Below are positions 33,006 through 44,818 of a DNA stretch of 64,000 nucleotides, in pieces (position 1 is the first letter of the stretch; each line of letters opens with the position of its first letter). The stretch lies in contig NC_073305.1 in NCBI RefSeq assembly GCF_027595985.1, positions 167,496,172 through 167,560,171 on the forward strand, written 5' to 3'. The stretch comes from Sorex araneus (lineage: Eukaryota > Chordata > Mammalia > Eulipotyphla > Soricidae). The notes beneath the pieces were generated by a model that worked only from the letters and a program-made list of their open reading frames with translations, was not told the DNA's origin and ran no database searches. The translations under genes were made by a program, and so were the position numbers.

Positions 33006-34052
33006 GTTACATCAGGATCCTCTGTGAGCTGTGTTATGGATTCACCACCAGGATCTCATCATTCTACAAAGAAGTGATCATTGACATAAAGAGAGGGGTT
33101 CAGCAGGGTGATACAATTTCACGGAAACTCTTCAATGCCTCCCTCAGAATGTCATGCGACAATTGAAATGGGAAGGAATGGGAGTGAAAATAGACAGTCA
33201 GCAACTACACCACCTACAATTCACTGATGACATTGTTCTAATAACACCAAACATTAGCCAAGTGGCACGAAAGCTGACCGACTTTGACCATGAGTGTGTA
33301 AAGGTCGAACTACAGCTGAATCACATGAAGACAATGTTCATGAGAAACAGACTAGTTCCTGGTGTTCCAGTTGCCCTTAAAAAAAGGAACATTTTTGCAT
33401 ACAACAGTTATGTGTACCTAGGGCGAGAACTCAACCTTACACATGACCTGGCACCTTTACTTCGAAGGAGGATGAGAGCAGCGTGGAACGCCTTCAAGAA
33501 CATTGAAGATGTGATTAAGAGGATGAAGAACCTCCGGCTCTGGGCACACCTTTTTGACTCCACCATTCTTCCTGCACAAACATATACCTCAGAGATCTGG
33601 GCCCTACAAAAAAAAACAGGAGGAAAACACTATTTGGGCATCCCAAAGAGGAATTGAAAGAGTTATGCTTGGAATATTGTGTTTCACTTAAGTGAGAGAA
33701 GGAACTCTGAGTTCCGACCTCCATCGATGATCAGGAGACAAGGGCCGCTGTCTCAATTGCCAAGGTCGAAAATCAGATGGGCTGGACACATAATTCGATT
33801 TGGAGATGTCTGCTGGACTAGAGCTGTTACTGACTAGATTCCATGGCACATCAAAAGACCGCATGGCCACCCACCTATGAGATGGTCAGACTTCTTTTTC
33901 AAGATGCTGAATGAACGGTTTGAGGATCTTCGTGTTTCTGGAGCGAGCAGATGCCTTTGGGCTACACTAGCACGCAACAGGGACAAATACAGACATCACT
34001 GGTGCCCGCTCGAGTAATTCAATGAACAACAGGATGACAAGTGGTACAAGTG
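33006..34052 (+). pseudogene. RTE-clade LINE, 5'-truncated reverse transcriptase and 3' end
   Basis: This is the 3' third of an APE/RT-encoding non-LTR retrotransposon. The conceptual product shows, in order, GVQQGDTIS, a catalytic box FTDD (33220-33231, usually FADD in relatives known to me), LNHMKTMFMRN, YVYLGREL, a thumb-like stretch ending in 'AWNAFKNIEDVIKRMKNLR', IRWAGHIIRFGD, RWSDFFFKMLNERF and a C-terminus WATLARNRDKYRHHWCPLE. The open part covers 33154-33656; stops and frameshifts break it on both sides. The 3' end ('actggtgcccgctcgagtaa', 'caacaggatgac') is the segment shared with every RTE-SINE tail. It is not BovB-like by sequence. Confidence 0.9.
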
Positions 34053-35146
34053 ATACTTTCAGTATTCGGGTTACAGTTGCATTACATTTCTGGTATTAAT
34101 GCATACCACAGCTGAAGAGCCTATTTTGCTTCACATCCCAATGCTACCTCCCGTCAAGTTCCTTCCCCATAAACCTAAAACTGTATCTTGAAAAGTTATT
34201 ACCTCTACTTTATAAAGAAGCATCAAGGATAAAAAAATAATGCTCAGGATATTTTAAGTGCTCTGAACTCAAATCATTCTGCAGTAAACTGTTATCTAAA
34301 TCAATAGATTGGTATGTCCTCTAAAAATTATAAATTGTTTCTTATGACTATTTTATCAGTGATGGCTTTTAAAAAAATTATTAGTACTGTTTTTCAAAGA
34401 AGGAAGCAGATAAAAAGTCAGTGGGACTCAAGACCATGTAGGTGATGTTGCTATCCGCTAAGCCAGATTGTTTTCAATTAGGCTACAAGCCCTCCCTATG
34501 GAATACAGTGTCTACAGATAACTTAAGACATTTTACTCTCCACCATTTCTCTGAGAAAGATACCTTAAGGGATTTCACTGTACACATTTGTCTTAAATTA
34601 TCTCTATAATCCTTGAGGCTCATTCTTTTTAATACAATTCTAACAAGGTCTTTAAACTTTAGAATGACTTTTTGCCAACTTTATTTCTTTATTACAGAAT
34701 TAGAAAGACCTCTTTTTCTTCATTAAAGACAATAGGAATGCCAACTTGCCAATTCTCCTTTTTTTCCATTCTCTGATTCCTTCTTATTTAAGAGTTCAGT
34801 AAGTCATGCCAGACAGCTTTTCTACATAAACATTAATTCTTTTGATTTGACTTTGAGTACCTTAAAACATGACTCAATATATCGCATTAGTTTTGTTTAT
34901 GGGCTTGTCTCATTAATTTTATTTAAAACATAAAAAGTAAAATCAATTAAATACCCTTTCAAATTCTTTATCTGGTTTGTGTCTAACCTACTAACTATAC
35001 ACCTGCAAATTATTCTTAGCTTAGATGTTTTGCCATCTGCATTACATTTCTACACTGGTTACTATCTCTACACATAGTGAAGTTTACCATTCAGTCCCGA
35101 CATAGTGTTAGCAAAGGAGAAATCAGTGTTATCTAATGATTCAATA
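34053..35146. other. AT-rich DNA, no recognised feature
   Basis: No SINE or L1 end was seen in this kilobase. Confidence 0.4.
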
Positions 35147-35390
35147 TGGGAGGGAGGACAGGAGGAAGAAAGGAAGGAAGGAAGGAAGGAAGGAAGGAAG
35201 GAAGGGAGGAAGGAAGGAAGGAAGGAAGGAAGGAAGGAAGGAAGGAAGGAAGGAAGGAAGGAAGGAAGGAAGGAAGGAAGGAAGGAAGGAAGGAAGGGAA
35301 GGAGGGAGGGAGGGGAGGGAGGGAGAAGATAAGGAAGGAAGGAGGGGAGGGAGGGAGGCAAGGAAAGGAGAGAGGGAGGGAAAAAAGAAG
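35147..35390. repeat. (GAAG)n purine tract
   Basis: About 160 bases of nearly perfect AAGG tetranucleotides (35165-35300) pass into G-rich variants (GGGA, GGAGG) to 35390. All open frames over it, on both strands, are low-complexity artefacts. Confidence 0.97.
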
Positions 35391-37741
35391 TATTTGAAGA
35401 GAAAACGCGCAATGATATTGTTAACATATACTCAAATGGAAATTGAAGTAAACAAAAAAAGTGTCATATTTAGAAGGCATTTGAAGTGAGGAAACAGTGA
35501 TAGAAAATACACACCAACAATAAAGGAGCTGGCAGACTTTGTTTCTACATATAGACATATTTTATTTCAGGGAAGGCATGTTAATATAACTAAACTCAAA
35601 AGGATCTGATAGACAAGAATAAATTTTCCTTCACAATAAATTGAGAATATAAGAAGAGGAGAGAGAAGGCAAAAAAAAAAAGAGACACAGAGTACAGAAA
35701 TGTGACAGAAATAACCACTTTATTTTAAAAGATAGTTGATTTCTTCTCATGGGAAAGAACAACTCTCCTTTCCTCTTTTTAATTTGGTTTACATAGTGCT
35801 TTATCAAACAAATTTAGTTTATAAATTTGATAGCATTAAATTGTGGGATACATTCTCCTAAAATACTCTAATCGGCTATTTTTTGGATAAGCTTTGTCAT
35901 TTGCTTATCTAACAAAGACTTTTTTCATGTAAGTATGAGTTGGTGTTTGAACTTCAGCCAATATACATATTAATTGTCACCCCCATGACCTTCTCAAAGG
36001 CATGGTGTATCCAGTGTGGAGCTTAGTACCAATTTGGGAATTTTGAGCCGAATACTAGCATAAAATATAAATGATGTGTGCTATTTAAAAATGACTTATT
36101 CTTGGTGATAGAGTATTTTGTCTTATGTTTAGGAATAGAAGTTTTATGTTCATAGATTGTACATTGTAAAAGCTGGAGATTTTTTTAGAATCAAGACTTA
36201 AGTTAAAGTTTATTTTTTCCACAAAAAGGAGGAAAGGAATTAAATGATTACTTTCTTTCAGAAATTCTTATTCTTGGCCACTGTAAATGAAAGTAAATGT
36301 AATTCTCAATAATACAAATCAGAAATGCATAGTTAAATAGAATCTGTTCTTATTTTAGTTTACAATGATATATCTTTATATGCAATATTTTTGTTTCAGA
36401 AGTTCACCCTCTTTAGTATATGAGACCTATGTGAAGTAATTTGCAACCAGAATTATTCCCCGCATGAAAATTGAATGAATTATAAATTTACTCTCTTCAT
36501 TTTAGAACCTTCTGTATCATCTTAATATCCTATCTCCTCTTTTGACTGTCTTTCTTTTCAGACTTGTTATAGCACTTTGCATATTCAGGTTACCATGCTA
36601 ATCAAATCACAAGAAGAAAAAATCATGTGTAAGAATCTCAGCCCAAGTTCAATGTGAGTTTTAATTGATGCTGAAGGTTTCCAATGTTTATATTTATTGT
36701 GTTAGATAGATAGCATGTTCATTATAACAAGTATCTCTAGAATTGAAGACAATTCTCTAAATATAAGTCTGTGTCATTGACCTATGAACTATGTCTTTAG
36801 GAGTAAGCTTTTATGTTGTTCACTCTAAACATAATCTTCTAAATATTTATCTCGATGTTAGAAAATGTTTTAATTCTAATTACATATAAATACTTTTTAT
36901 TTTGGGATGTATCAGATTCATATGTATGGGTAATATCTCTATTTGCTCAGAAAGTATGCACTATTTCAAATATATTGATAACTGTTCCTAATAAATACAC
37001 ATGATTTATTTATAAGGATTAATGGAAAACCAAGGAAGTAAATCTAATTATATACACATACATTTTATATATAAACTCATATATAAACCTATATAAATGT
37101 ACATTCTTTCATATTATTTATTATCACATGCAATTATTATATATACAAATGAAAAAACAAAATTACTATTTGAATTTGGAGAGAAGAGAATAGAGACAAT
37201 TTTTGATTCAATGCTGAAAACACTAAAAGGGAGTTTTTCTCTTTACCCTGTTACAAAAAATGATTCATTTATGGTGATCTATGCAAATTTTATAACCCCA
37301 CCTTTGGTTGGATGTTTATAGAAATATTTAAATGCAAGGCTATTTTTAAAATCAGTATTTCTTTTCTAAAAATTTCTTTGACCTCATTTTCTTATTTGAA
37401 TGCTTACATAATTTTATATAACCATTATATTTATAGCAAAGTGGGGTGATAAAGCATAGAGTATGATTTGTTACAATAAAAAAAGAAACAGCAAGTGTTA
37501 CTTTTTATGTAGGACAAGTGCAGTGCCAGTGACATTGCCTGCTGTGTCAATGACATTGAAAGAAGATGTTGCAATGAAAACACAGACATACACCAAACCA
37601 TTCAATGCTTGTACAGTCTTTTAAAATTGAGATTACATTGCATAAGCAAGGAAATAAAGATACAGTAGAAATTCTTATGCTTTATGTTATAAGTATAGAT
37701 GATGGCCTGTTCAGAATGGTAAGGCATATGAAAAATAGAGC
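35391..37741. other. Repeat-poor AT-rich DNA
   Basis: More than 2 kb without a recognised SINE or L1 end. A poly(A) run lies near 35672-35681. It could hold ancient repeats or unique intronic DNA; the sequence does not decide. Confidence 0.35.
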
Positions 37742-37830
37742 ACTGTCACTTTAGCACTATCATCCCCTGATTTGCTCCAGTGGGCAACAGTCTCTCATCA
37801 TGAGACTTGTTACTGTTTTTGGCATATATA
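37742..37830 (-). mobile_element. RTE-SINE 3' fragment
   Basis: It shows 'cactgtcactttagcactat', 'gatttgctccagtgggcaac' and 'gacttgttactgtttttggc', then stops. Only the tail and part of the body remain. Confidence 0.75.
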
Positions 37831-38411
37831 AAAGATAAGATGGAAAATTAACTCTTAATTAATTTTAACAAGCTAGAAGCCTGGAAATAAATGTCAAAAT
37901 TTAACGTTCCTAAGTGGTGTATGTTTTTTTAAAAATAAATAAAAAAAATATTTAAAGTTTAAGAATGCTAGAATGCTTGGTTTTTGTTTCAAAGGTATCT
38001 TCCATTTCTCTGACACTTGAGTAGTATTTATTTCAAGTTCCATTGTTATTTAAATGTGGACATATAGACCTCTGCAAGGTTACCTTTTGTAAAATTTTAT
38101 TAACATTTCAGAAACTACTGGTTAAAAACTTCAAAGCAGTCCTCAATCTTCAGTTGTTAATGTTCAGCAAATTTACCAAATTGTAACGGATCATTTAGTA
38201 AATTGTAATACCTAGCATGTGAGGTATGTTTTTATGTATAAATTAATTCACTGGTATCCTTTGGTTAACAAAGGATAACTGAGGAAATTTGACTTAATGG
38301 TGGGGTAATAAATTTATTATGATTTCAAAGCAAGCAAATAAGGCATTTGGTCTTAAATAGCATCATGACACCGAGAAGAGTTAGCAAGAGGAAAGAATCA
38401 CTCTTGTCATT
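37831..38411. other. AT-rich DNA, no recognised feature
   Basis: Nothing recognisable was seen. Confidence 0.4.
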
Positions 38412-38915
38412 TTTTTTATTTTTTATTTTATTTAAAAACATTTTTTATTAGTGAATAACTGTGAGGTAAGTTACAGATTTACATATTCTCGTGCTTCTGT
38501 TTTAGTCATACAATGCTCGAGTAACCATCCTCCCACCAGTGCCCATTCTCCACCACCGATGATCCCAGTATCCCTCCCACCCACCCCCAGCCCATCCCCC
38601 TCACCCCACCCTACCTCTGTGGCAGGGCATTCCCTTCTGTTCTCTCTCTCCTTTGGGGTGTTGTGGTTTGCAATAGAGGTATTGAGTGGCATCGTGTTTG
38701 ATCTGTAGTCTACTTTCAGCCCGCATCTCCCATCCCGAGCGGGTCCTCCTATCAAAAGGAATACTTGGTATTCCTTTTTCTATCTGACCTGCCTTTTCCC
38801 TCAGCATGTCATGCCGGTTTCCAAGCTGTGGAGCAAACCTCCTGGTACTTATACCCACTAATCTTGGGTGTTAGTCTCCCATTCTGTTACTTTATATTCC
38901 ACAGATGTCATTCTT
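38412..38915 (-). mobile_element. 5'-truncated L1, young 3' UTR
   Basis: The reverse complement reads 'gtggaatataaagtaacag', 'aagtaccaggaggtttgctc', 'ggctgaaagtagactacag', 'ccactcaatacctctattgc', a G-rich tract, 'gaatgggcactggtgggagg' and a T/A-rich tail. A short repeat 'tgtcatt' occurs at both edges and may be the TSD. This copy links the short 3' UTR stubs to full L1 3' UTRs. Confidence 0.85.
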
Positions 38916-39849
38916 ATTAATTTTTTTTAAAAAGTGGAAGAATAGCTGGAAGAAAGATGGGGGGGCATGAGAATGCCAGTTGTCTTAAAAATATAAGCAA
39001 AAAATACAAGAGTGGAAATATAGTATCTTAAAATATGTTAGGTCTATTAAGCAATTGGATACTTGAGTTGGCTTTATAACAATGTAATCTCTATGTTGCT
39101 TCTGATACCAAAAACTTTTCATTCAGCAAATATAATATGCAAAATACTGACTGACACATAGTAACAGTTATTAGTCAATCAAGTGTGAAACTGTCAAATG
39201 ATAAGGGAATTGTTTCATCTTCATATAAAAAGAAAGAAAAAAATCAGCAGTAAAAGGAGATTACTGACCATGGCAACATCCAGTCAAATATTTTAGCATA
39301 CTTGTTTTCTAATTACATACAGTTACCACGAATGACTCCCAGACTCCCTGAGAACTTCTTAGGGACTGGTATAAAACATTGTCTGCCTGAAGCCTATCAT
39401 GAATCACTTTATAATTCACGATAATTCAATGAAAATGCATTTTTAAGAGATGACTCTGCATTAGACTTACCTTCTGCAGCTATCTCTGATACAGAATCAC
39501 ATTTTGTTCTACAAAAAGAAATTTTCAAATTGTTTCATCGATGTACAAGGCTGCTAAATTTGAACAGGATCACTGGAAGTGTCAAGTTTGTCAATCTTCT
39601 AATTTGTCAAAAATATATGAACCTAATTAGCAAGAGGAAAAGAAATACTTGTGGCAACTAGAAACATTCTGAGAAAAAAAATAAGCTGATAACAGCTGAC
39701 AGTTGTTTAGATAAACAACTAAAAATGAGTTGAATGTATCTATCACCTATAAAACAGTTGATATCTGGGGTGCTAGATGTGTATTAATAGCAATGTTTCC
39801 TCTAATGAACCATAATGCTAATAATAAAAGCATTATACCATATTCTTAC
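38916..39849. other. Unassigned AT-rich DNA
   Basis: It is repeat-poor to the eye. No open frame with gene-like composition was seen. Confidence 0.35.
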
Positions 39850-40595
39850 TTTTTCTAACAAAGGACATGCAAAATGTTCTTGGACTTAAATTTACAAGGG
39901 TTAAAGACTGAGAGATATTATAGGAGTAAATGATCTTAGCTTTAAGTTTAAGAAATAAAACTATCTTGGTAGATGAAGAAAATGCATGTGACAACATCCA
40001 TTAACTATTATATAAATTCTCAATAGACAACAAGTAATATTATTCTCAACTGCCAAAAGCCTTACTTAAGATTAGGAATAAAACAAAGATATACACTTTA
40101 ATATAAAATAGTATTGGAGTCCTATGCAGACAAATTTGACAAGAAAATAATTTTCAACTAATAAAAACATTCAGTAACGCTGCAGTTTATAAAAAATAAG
40201 CTCTATTTCTGTAGAGTAATAACAAATTCTCAGAAAGATAAATTAAGAAATCAATGTCATCTATATCTGCAGCAAAAATAGCAAAATGCCTAGGAATAAA
40301 TTAAACTGCATTAAAAACAGTGAAATCATAAGTGGGAGGATATTCCAGTTCATGCAAAATATTAATACAACTAAAATCAATCTTCCAGTAATATGATCCC
40401 TGCCACTGTTTAGCAAGACAGAACACATGGGAATTGGACTCTCATACATGCATATGCTTGACCACTTCACCCATATGCCTGGAACTTCAAATATTTTCAT
40501 AATGAAGACAAAATCTAGGAATCTTAAAAGAAAACCAGATGATACATTTAACTACAAAAGTATTTTGAGCTTTTGCTCCTTAAAATATTGATAAG

Positions 40596-40765
40596 GGGCC
40601 AAACAATAGTTTAGCAGCTAAGGTGCTTGTTTGCATGTGGTGAGCCGGGTTTGCTCCCCTATAAGATCTGTACTCCCCCAAGCCTTGCCAGAAGTGACCC
40701 GAAAACAGAGCCAGGAGTCAGCCCTGGGTAATGCCAAGTATTGCCCCAGCCCCCAACACGTTGCA
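40596..40765 (+). mobile_element. SOR-type SINE in old L1
   Basis: The head is 'ggggccaaacaatagtttag', then 'gtttgcatgtggtgagccgg', 'tactcccccaagccttgcca', 'acagagccaggagtcagccc' and 'tattgccccagcccccaa'. Confidence 0.7.
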
Positions 40766-41106
40766 AAAATAAACAAATAAATACATAGTAAAGTTGAAAA
40801 TATTTTAGACTAAATAGTAAAGCACTTAGGTCTAGAAACCAGAAATAACCCTTGTAAATTGGCAAAAATATTTTAGATGAAAGAATAAAGGTTTGATGTC
40901 TAAAACCTAGAGTTAACCCTTAGAAATTTGCTAGAACTCAATCCATATAAGAAATATATGAAATATTTCAAAATAATTTACTAAAGTAGGTATGAAAATT
41001 ATCAGCAAGTTCAGAAAAGCATGCATAGGGTTGATAATTTGGGAAACAATTTAATCCATATAGTTATGCTGTAACTGTTGAATAAGAAAAGTTAGAAAGA
41101 CAGTTT

Positions 41107-41138
41107 CTAATATTTGTTTCCTAATAAACAAATATTAG
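41107..41138. repeat. 13-bp perfect inverted repeat, 6-nt loop
   Basis: CTAATATTTGTTT (41107-41119) is complementary to AAACAAATATTAG (41126-41138). It lies within the old L1 3' region. Confidence 0.8.
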
Positions 41139-41385
41139 GAAAAAGAGCAACCAGAGCTCTCATACAATGTCGATGAAAAGATGAAATTTGGCACTTTTTC
41201 AGAATATTCAAACATCTTTTTAGGCACACACTTGTTAAATGAAGTATAATTACCACTCAGGTTTATAATAGGGAAAAATAAAAACTGAGATATATGTTTA
41301 CTTATGCATATATATGCATATGTACATCAAATTACTCATAGCTATTTTACTCATAATATATTCCACTGAAAACAGTGAAGATGTC

Positions 41386-41419
41386 TGATCAATTGTGTAT
41401 ATTGATCAATTGTGTATAC
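41386..41419. repeat. 17-bp tandem duplication
   Basis: TGATCAATTGTGTATAT (41386-41402) is followed directly by TGATCAATTGTGTATAC (41403-41419), identical at 16 of 17 positions. Confidence 0.85.
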
Positions 41420-41681
41420 CCCAAACTTAAATGTTAACATTCTCACTGTCAATACAACAGAAATTAAACTAGAACTTTGCAGATATGATAATTATTATGA
41501 GACCTCATTGGATAGATAGTGTGAGCATTGTGACAGTAGTCCTAAATATGGGGGGAAATTTGAAATACATCTGCAGAGTGTAAAGTGTTGGCAAAATTGG
41601 TGACATTATAAGAAGCCAAAAAGCATTAAATATGGTAACCCAAGGAAATTTGGAAGATACATGTCCTAGATTCTCAGAGCT

Positions 41682-41855
41682 CCTCTCTCTCTCTTTCTTT
41701 TTCTCTCTCTCCTTTATCCTCTCTTTCCTTCTCTTGCTCCCTTTCTCTCCCTCTCTCTCTTTTTCTTTCTCTCCCTTTCTCACTCTCCCTCTCTCTCCTC
41801 TGCTTCCTCTCCCTCCTTCTCTCCCTCTCTCTCCTCCACTCACTCTCTCTTTGAA
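41682..41855. repeat. (CT)n-rich polypyrimidine tract
   Basis: About 170 bases of C and T with very few purines, made of TCTC, TTTC and CCCT units. Open frames here (Arg/Glu-rich on one strand, Ser/Leu-rich on the other) are artefacts. Confidence 0.95.
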
Positions 41856-42099
41856 AGTACAAACCAGTAACATATAGGTATTGACCTTTTAGCTTGAAAA
41901 AATAATTTAAAATTTATTGTTTTATAAACCATCCAGTCTGTTGGACTATTCTTATAAAACTAAAATAGGGGCCACATGAGCCTGTGGCATATAATATATT
42001 CACTGGACTGAAAATGTCTTTTGAGAGTTTATTCAGGGTCAGATCTAGGGCATGTATATCATACTTGAAAAACCTTTAAAGCTTTTACAAAAATATTTT

Positions 42100-42273
42100 T
42101 TTTTTTTTTTGCTTTTTGGGTCTCACCCAGCAATGCTCAGGGGTTACTCCTGGCTCTGCACTCAGGAATTGCTCCTGGCAGTACTTGAGGGACCATATGG
42201 GATGCCGGGGATCGAACCCAGGTCGGCCGCGTGCAAGGCAAACGCCCTACCCGCTGTGCTATCGCTCCGGCCC
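42100..42273 (-). mobile_element. SOR SINE, young, 14-bp perfect TSD
   Basis: TSD TACAAAAATATTTT flanks it (42086-42099 and 42274-42287). Poly(T), 'gctttttgggtctcacccag', 'gggaccatatgggatgccgg', B-box complement 'gatcgaacccaggtcgg' and 'ctgtgctatcgctccggccc' are intact. Many CpGs survive, so it is among the youngest copies here. Confidence 0.96.
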
Positions 42274-42319
42274 TACAAAAATATTTTAAATATATAAATA
42301 ATTCACTCTATTTGGGAGG

Positions 42320-42497
42320 AAGGAGGAGTTGGTGCAAGGCACAGAAGGCACACCCAACAGTGCTCATAAATTGCTCCTGGCTCTGGGAACCCTTCCAATA
42401 TCACTTGGAGGTCTATATATGGTGTCAGGGATCAAACTGGGGTAAGCCTGTGCAATGTTCTAGGTGCCTTCACCGCTGTACTGTCTCTCCCATCCCA
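42320..42497 (-). mobile_element. Old SOR-type SINE
   Basis: Antisense order: 'cacacccaacagtgctcata', 'attgctcctggctctggga', 'gggatcaaactggggtaag', 'tgtactgtctctcccatccc'. Confidence 0.65.
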
Positions 42498-44194
42498 ACA
42501 TAATGTAGGTTAAATAGCCCTTTTTTCTCATAAAAACTATTGATGTCTTAAATTACAGTTGTGTTTTGTTTTTACAAAGGACGCACTCACTTTGGGATGT
42601 AATTTAATTTAGTCTTTCCTTCTTCACATGTTAGCTGTAAAATTTCTGTGAAAAAATTAATCAACTCAGAAGCATTTGGGCATAATTTCCCAAGAGCACC
42701 AACATCACAAATTTCCATTTACTTACTGAAAATTTTGATGATCACTGCACAAGTACATGGTTCATATAATTTCATGAATATTTGGATTACCAGAAGAATT
42801 GCAAATGCTATTATCCAATTTTCAAATTCAGAAATTTTGGCATATGGTTCTAGGATACAAGATTAATGCTTCAATAACTGTTTATTATAATAGCTATTAC
42901 TTACTCTTAATTGAATATTTAGATGCTTAGTTACTTTAATTTATTTAGGTTAAGTAGTTTACTGCATACAGATATTATATTCTTTAGTTTATTTGCATAG
43001 AATATCTTCATTTGAGTGCAGGCAGAAGTAATTTTTTAAATTTTGTTTTTCAGTATACTCATGTACTTATATAAATCTGCTTAACAGAATTGAGTTGGAC
43101 GATTTTCTGATTCTTGTTGTAGCAAGCAGAATATAGTGATGATCAAAATGACTAATGAAAGGTCAGAAATACAAAAAGATCTGTTGGACATAAAATCTTA
43201 AAAGTCACTAGGGGTGAATAATTAATGTTCCTTGGATAATGTCTGGTTGAGGTAATATAAAATCATGAAAGGAGGCCTCAATTGTAGTTCAAAGTTTGAA
43301 CATAAAATGAATGTTGACAATGTGGAATTAGCTTTGCTACCTTTTATTTTTAAATAATCATTGCAGATATAATTAAAATATAAAGAATAAATTTGCTCTT
43401 GCAAAGATTAAGACACAAACTGGTGTAAATAGATATAAGAAAAATGCTTTAAAATAATTTGCTTCTGCATGAAAATGACACTATTCCATTTCATGCTCAA
43501 TTAGTTTTTGAATACATACTAGCATCTTATTATTGAATACCTTTTTTCAGTTTTTGCTGTTGTTGATCATTGAAGTTATGAATCACCTTAGTTTCCAGGT
43601 AACAGAGCATCTGGTTTTTGAGAAAAAATAGATTCAATAAGACTATTTCTAGTGAACCTTGGCTTCATTAGCAACTTACAAAACAAGTAAACTACTAGAT
43701 TATAATTGGAAATTTAATAAGCAACATGTATTATAGGTGAGAATTTTGCTATGAGCAAATTGTTGATGCTCCTGCTTTTACTACCCCAAAGGGACTATAA
43801 TGAAGATCTTTTTTTTCTTTTTAGCTGTATTGTCTTTAGGATGAGAGTAGAGTTGTCCAAATTAATGTTTTCATGCAGGTCCAGTCTTCTTCTGCATACC
43901 TTTCTGCTTATTTTATTCTCTGTGCTATGCCTTTTTTTTCCTCTTCTGCAGAACCAGTTCATTGCTTTGCACTACTAGTAAACAGGCTAAAATGTTATAA
44001 CAAAGATAAATAACTACCTATCATTGGTATAGCTTGGTCAGTTCTGACAAATTTAACACTCCTGTAAATGATGCCAGAGTGAAAAACAGAACACTACCAC
44101 CTATTTCAGAAATCTGTGCTTAACCAGTTTCAGTTAAGACCCCATCGTAAGACAAGCTAGTATGCAATGATTACTTTTTTAAAATTTTTTGAAA
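42498..44194. other. AT-rich DNA, no recognised feature
   Basis: About 1.7 kb with no SINE and no clear L1 end. Confidence 0.35.
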
Positions 44195-44352
44195 ACTGGA
44201 AAGAAGGGGACAGTGACAGTGTGTAGGGATGGCCTGGGCTTGAGCTCCAGCATCCCATATGGTCCCCGAAGCTCACCAGGAGAAATCCCAAAGCACAGAG
44301 TTAGGAGTAAACCCTGAGCAGTGTGGACAGGCAGTGTGATCTAACCCCTCCA
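44195..44352 (+). mobile_element. SOR-type SINE
   Basis: Only part of the head remains ('agtgtgtagggatggcctgg'). The body is clear: 'ctccagcatcccatatggtc', 'aaagcacagagttaggagta', 'aaccctgagcagtgtggaca'. Confidence 0.75.
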
Positions 44353-44401
44353 CACACACAAAAAAGAGAAAAATATGAGAAATAATAACAATGAGAAAGA
44401 A

Positions 44402-44530
44402 CACCAAAGAGGTAGTACTGTGGCTACATCACTTGCCTTGCACACAGCTTACCCAGGTTCAGTCACAGACTCGGTATATGATTTCCGGAGCTTCTCGAGC
44501 AGTGACCTCTGAGCACAGAGATTTGGGTTG
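44402..44530 (+). mobile_element. SOR-type SINE, truncated
   Basis: It shows 'agaggtagtactgtggctac', 'cacttgccttgcacacagct', 'acccaggttcagtcaca' and 'gacctctgagcacagaga'. An L1 3' end follows closely. Confidence 0.65.
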
Positions 44531-44552
44531 AAAGATGTGTGCCAAAAATAAA

Positions 44553-44818
44553 CTATAGACAGAACATGAAGGCCGCTCAATACCTCTATTGCAAACCACA
44601 ACACCCAAAGGATAGAGGGAGTAAAAGGCGGGGCGGGTTGGAGGTTGATGGGGTGAGAGGTGGGAGGGATTCTGGGACCATTGGTGGTGCAAAATGGGCA
44701 CTGGTGGAGGGATGAGTACTTGATCATTGTATGACTGAAACGCAAACATGAAAGTTTGTAAGCCTGTAACTGTACCTCACAGTGATTCACTAAAAACAAA
44801 AACAACAACTAAGAACAA
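44553..44818 (+). mobile_element. 5'-truncated L1, 3' UTR
   Basis: It runs from 'actatagacagaacatgaag' through 'aatacctctattgcaaacca', a G-rich tract, 'gcaaaatgggcactggtgga' and 'gtgattcactaaaaacaaaa'. It is shorter than the copy at 1823-2226. Confidence 0.85.

Larger units (their letters stand above)
39850..41350 (+). mobile_element. Old L1, ORF2 end and 3' region
   Basis: It keeps 'tagatgaagaaaatgcatgt', 'actattatataaattctcaa', 'caagtaatattattctcaac', 'ggagtcctatgcagacaaat', 'aaaatgcctaggaataaatt' and 'atgcaaaatattaatacaac', which follow L1 ORF2 order. The region after 41030 has 3'-end texture. A SOR (40596-40765) interrupts it. Confidence 0.6.

Noticed and set aside
35068..35489. Long open frames on both strands (Gly/Arg/Lys/Glu-rich or Pro/Ser/Leu-rich)
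   Set aside because: They are read-through of the (GAAG)n tract; a tetranucleotide repeat is open in several frames by composition.
38451..38708. Pro-rich open frame
   Set aside because: It lies within the antisense L1 3' UTR G-rich tract, which recurs in other L1 stubs.
41505..41877. Arg/Glu-rich and Ser/Leu-rich open frames
   Set aside because: They arise from the polypyrimidine tract; no protein family motif is present.
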